Source of the DNA: Entrophospora sp. SA101
Taxonomy: Eukaryota; Glomeromycota; Glomeromycetes; Entrophosporales; Entrophosporaceae
Direction: 5' to 3'
Length of the DNA: 47,308 nucleotides
NCBI GenBank assembly: GCA_958430865.1
Contig: CAUDNR010001224.1
Coordinates: 104,816-152,123, forward strand
Below are positions 44,345-47,308 of this stretch, piece after piece. Every line of letters starts with the position of its first letter. Positions within the stretch are counted from its first letter, which is position 1. Made by a program: the position numbers and the translations under genes. Below the pieces are notes generated by a model. The model made no database searches, was not told where the DNA came from, and saw nothing but the letters and a program-made list of their open reading frames with translations.

Positions 44345-44489
44345 ACTTGAAAATAGGCTTCTATTCGAATAAGGTTTATTCGAATTATTCGTTTTATTCG
44401 AATTAATTTTTTATTTGAATTAAAGATCAACTGTATTATGAATAATTTGAATAAGAATTTGTATTTCAAATAGAAGCCCTACTTGAAAA
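44345..44489. mobile_element. 127-bp MITE with 9-bp target-site duplication
   Basis: ACTTGAAAA at 44345-44353 and 44481-44489 flank an element 44354-44480. Its ends are TAGGCTTCTATTCGAATA on the left and, in reverse complement, AGGGCTTCTATTTGAAATA on the right. The interior repeats TTATTCGAATT-like words and can fold on itself. The 9-bp duplication again suggests a Mutator-type origin. Confidence 0.75.
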
Positions 44490-44997
44490 AATATCCCTAA
44501 TCTATTTGTAATTGACTTTTATGAAAACTAGAGCAATAGGGTGTTCCCTATTCCTTTCAGTAAATTAATTAAGGATGTGGAGTCATATTTCTTCCTGAAC
44601 AAATTCTTTGATCTTAAACACCAGACAGGCATATCCAATAAATACATGTGGGAAAAAAACCAAAAGGTGAATTGAATTTAGTAAAAACAGAAACTAGTAC
44701 ACTAATAAAATAAGAAATAATCTGCTGATTGATACTTTTAAATTGTTAAGAGTTTCATTAAAAGAAAGAAGCATATAAAAATATTTTATTTGGAACTCTC
44801 AATGATGAAGATTGATTTAAATCCAGTATCTATCACTATAATAATATAAATAATGACCAGAAAACTAGTATTTTAATTGAAAAATTATTAATTGTGTTAT
44901 TGTACAAAGATTATATACATTGGTTGATATAAACAAAATCAGCAATACTTTCCATCTATCATTAAAACATAATCATATATTTTGGGAAGAGAGACTT
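44490..44997. other. Intergenic, about 500 bp
   Basis: AT-rich; no gene or repeat seen between the MITE and the 3' end of the decayed gene at 44998. Confidence 0.4.
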
Positions 44998-46600
44998 TCA
45001 ACACAAATTGCACCAATTCCTGCATGGGATGAGTGAATGTATCGGAAGCCTCTCATGGAGAGATCTACAATTTTCTTCATGTAATTTTTTGATCAATTCA
45101 ATTGTATCTAATAAACAGAGCTATGCAGATAAAATCCATTAACAAACAATACTTATATGAATGTGACTGAATCAAATGAAACAACAAAGGTATGGTACCT
45201 TTAAATCCCATAATAATTTAATAAAATTAAAACATATATTTGTTGATTATCCCATTCAATGGGAACAACGACTTTATGAGTTCTTTCAAAGATTAAGACA
45301 CCAGATGCAGGGTTAGACATTCTCCAAAGTTCTAAATGATCATCTATAGATTATGTAAACAATTAAATATCAAGAAATGACACAAAATATTTAATTGAAA
45401 GATAATTCCAAGTCCATGTAAGAAAGACACTTGAATCTTTGAAAAAGTTTGTAGGAAGCCTTTTTGTAACAATATGATAGGTCTCCTAACATATAGATAT
45501 TTCCAATCACGCCTTTAAGATTATCTCAAGTGGATCGTGGTTTATCTATACAACTGTGTCCACCACTGATTTCAACATGACCAATTTCAATGTGATGATT
45601 TTTTAGGCACATCAAGAAAACACCATCTGATTTTTGTTCGTAATCACTTTCCTTTTTCCTTCTACAATTAAGATTCAATTGATGATAAAGCTATTTCTCC
45701 TCTTATATAAGAAGAAAGATCAATATTGTTAATTTATGCTGCATTAAGGCAATGCCTAAAATAGCACTTACGGGTTGTATATCAAATCAGCTTGTATTCC
45801 AGACAGAAGTTTCATTAAACACATATTTATTACATACAATTTGTATGAGCTTTTGGATATATTTCCATGTTGTATTGGGGTTTTGTCAGGGTAGGCAAAT
45901 TCAAATCTATAGGTGGTTAAAAATTGAGAATTAATTACAGCAAAAATAGGCAAAATAGTAGTTCAAGTAAGTATTCTACTTACAAATATTTTAAAATTTC
46001 CATTGAAAAGGTGGTAATTGGGTCTTCGAGTCTCTGATCAACACTTTTCAGTTTATTTTCCAACTCGTTTGCATGGCTCTGTGAATAAAAAATAATTAGA
46101 TTTAGGAATGTCTCAATTCTAATAACAGAAAAAAAAAGTCCAAAGCAATACCAGCTTAATGATGTCCTTTAATGTTTCTGAGGGGGACTTATATGGGTAC
46201 TTCTTTTACAGGTTTGCTGGGTTTCATTGTAAGCAAGCTTCGTGCACCATTTGGGTCTTGAAATGTTTACTCCACATCAATGTTCCAATCTAATGTATTG
46301 TATAATATTAAAAAAGCATATTTTTCTGAATATTGGTTCAGATGTTTGATTTACTGTACCTTCACAATATAAAGCATTTTAGGATTGATTCAATTTACCT
46401 CATTTTGTGACAATTGAGATTTGTCACTTCTTTTAATAATCTCTTGACAGTGATTCATCACCAGAATCGTCAGTCTCATAAATAAAATCATCGTAATCAA
46501 TTTCTTCTTCACTTGATGTATTTTTATTCAATTCATTATCTGACTTTATTTTTTTAATATTTCTAGCATTACTTAAATGTGCAACTTGTTTTTCTTGCAT
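44998..46600 (-). pseudogene. Decayed multi-exon hypothetical gene
   Basis: Reading from ATG 46600: MQEKQVAHLSNARNIKKIKS, then NTSSEEEIDYDDFIYETDDS, a shift, EIIKRSDKSQLSQNE and a GTAAAT donor; later pieces TFQDPNGARSLLTMKPSKPV, PYKSPSETLKDIIKL, SHANELENKLKSVDQRLEDP, RFEFAYPDKTPIQHGNISKS, KYVFNETSVWNTS, DYEQKSDGVFLMCLKNHHIE, IGHVEISGGHSCIDKPRST, stop, DNLKGVIGNIYMLGDLSYCY, IDDHLELWRMSNPASGVLIF, ERTHKVVVPIEWDNQQIY, LDTIELIKKLHEENCRSLHE and a TGA at 44998-45000. The order and spacing fit a spliced gene; several shifts and stops show decay. It resembles hypothetical protein families widespread in Rhizophagus (VEISGG followed by D-x-K-K or DNLK and a C-terminal coiled coil). No enzymatic domain recognised. 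Confidence 0.6.
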
Positions 46601-47308
46601 TTTTTTAATTTGTTAGTAATATATTGTTTGTTGGTTACTTACGAGAAAATATATATTAATATGACGATGGTTTTCTGAACCGAATTTCATAATTTGCTCT
46701 GGTCACGGGCCCCAGTTATCTTTTCCCAAATAGGAATGATCATCTTGTACCAAATTTCATTTTTGATAGTAAAATCGTCCAACTTCAAACCACTAAGGCT
46801 TTTTTTATTATTAGTAAAATTGAAAAAGCTCTCTATTTCATTGTTTCTTAGGTTCTAAATATTGCAAAAATAGAAGGTTTTTTTCAATTTTATTAATAAA
46901 AAAAAAAAGCCTTAGCGATTTGAAGTTGCACAATTTTTAGATGACACTGAAAAAGTGACAACAAAAACAGTTACACTGAAAAAGTGACCATCACGAGTTG
47001 ATTTTTCCTTTTTATTATAGAACGAGTTAATTAATATTTAACGATGGATATGCACATACTTTATAATCGAACAAAATCTTTTACAACAGCAAAGAAAAAA
47101 AAATGGCCTCATGGGATTACAGAGTATAAGGCAACACCTGAAACAGTTAGTGTGTTTAATAAATAAAGCATGAATATATATATATATATGTAATCGTGGA
47201 AGTAAAATAAAACGCGTCAAGTACTCACAAATTTTTAGTTGGCACATGCAGGATTTTATTTCGATCGATCAAATCATCCACTAGATAATGTTATTTGTTT
47301 CATATGTG
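46601..47308. other. Terminal intergenic region
   Basis: No gene supported. It contains the fold-back repeat 46772-46937, a direct repeat ACACTGAAAAAGTGAC (46944 and 46973), and a TA run at about 47176-47189. Confidence 0.45.
46772..46937. repeat. Fold-back repeat with about 67-bp arms
   Basis: The left arm (46772-46838: AAATCGTCCAACTTCAAACC then ACTAAGGC and T-rich sequence) matches the reverse complement of the right arm (46867-46937: AAATTGTGCAACTTCAAATC, GCTAAGGC). Both include an ATT-rich centre and GTAAAATTGAAAAA-like ends. A related diverged sequence lies at 23391-23510. Confidence 0.7.

Overview
The window is an AT-rich, intron-rich fungal nuclear segment. Its protein families point to an arbuscular mycorrhizal fungus of the Glomeromycotina, most likely Rhizophagus irregularis or a close relative. 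The reasons are: BTB-TLD and F-box/LRR genes, a WD40-plus-ion-channel gene of a type expanded in that lineage, Asn-rich runs inside genes, introns mostly of 70-120 nt with GT(A/T)-AG ends, and dense decayed transposons. The species assignment is inference from recalled family style, not from a search. A 10-base N run at 30427-30436 marks a scaffold gap.

Layout. 1-680: intergenic, with a short retroposed-looking unit ending in AATAAA and A16. 681-5684 (-): complete 7-exon WD40-like/TRP-like channel gene (1495 codons plus stop, with a 25-nt microexon). 5685-10452: repeat-rich desert with MITE-like inverted-repeat elements and one gene fragment. 10453-12244 (-): complete 5-exon SEN2 gene (tRNA-splicing endonuclease catalytic subunit). 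13799-14371 (-): Asn/Gln-rich hypothetical protein. 15112-24078: a graveyard holding a frameshifted gene, a perfect 2,808-bp direct duplication (15510-18317 and 19141-21948) carrying the same broken multi-exon gene twice, a small MITE with a target-site duplication, a GC-richer island and a transposon-derived relic. 24589-25969 (-): decayed F-box/LRR gene. 26889-30274 (-): long zinc-motif, transposase-like gene broken by one stop and one frameshift. 30437-30648 (+): 3' end of a gene cut by the gap. 31254-31520: fold-back element.

32997-38670 is the healthiest stretch. It holds an intact two-exon F-box/LRR gene (+), a two-exon BTB-BACK-TLD gene (-), a three-exon small Cys-rich protein (-) whose last exon runs into an AAT microsatellite, and a two-exon PHO80-type cyclin (-). 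From 38671 to the end there are only remnants: a gene piece with a 105-bp internal tandem repeat, a pogo-like fragment, a 28-bp-arm hairpin, a second MITE with a 9-bp target-site duplication, a multi-exon pseudogene (44998-46600) and another fold-back repeat.

The genes do not form an operon or a cluster with a common task. The intact ones serve ion flux, tRNA splicing, ubiquitin-ligase substrate recognition and cyclin/CDK signalling. The main story is the contrast between a few intact spliced genes and abundant gene and transposon decay. I found no convincing new multi-gene system.
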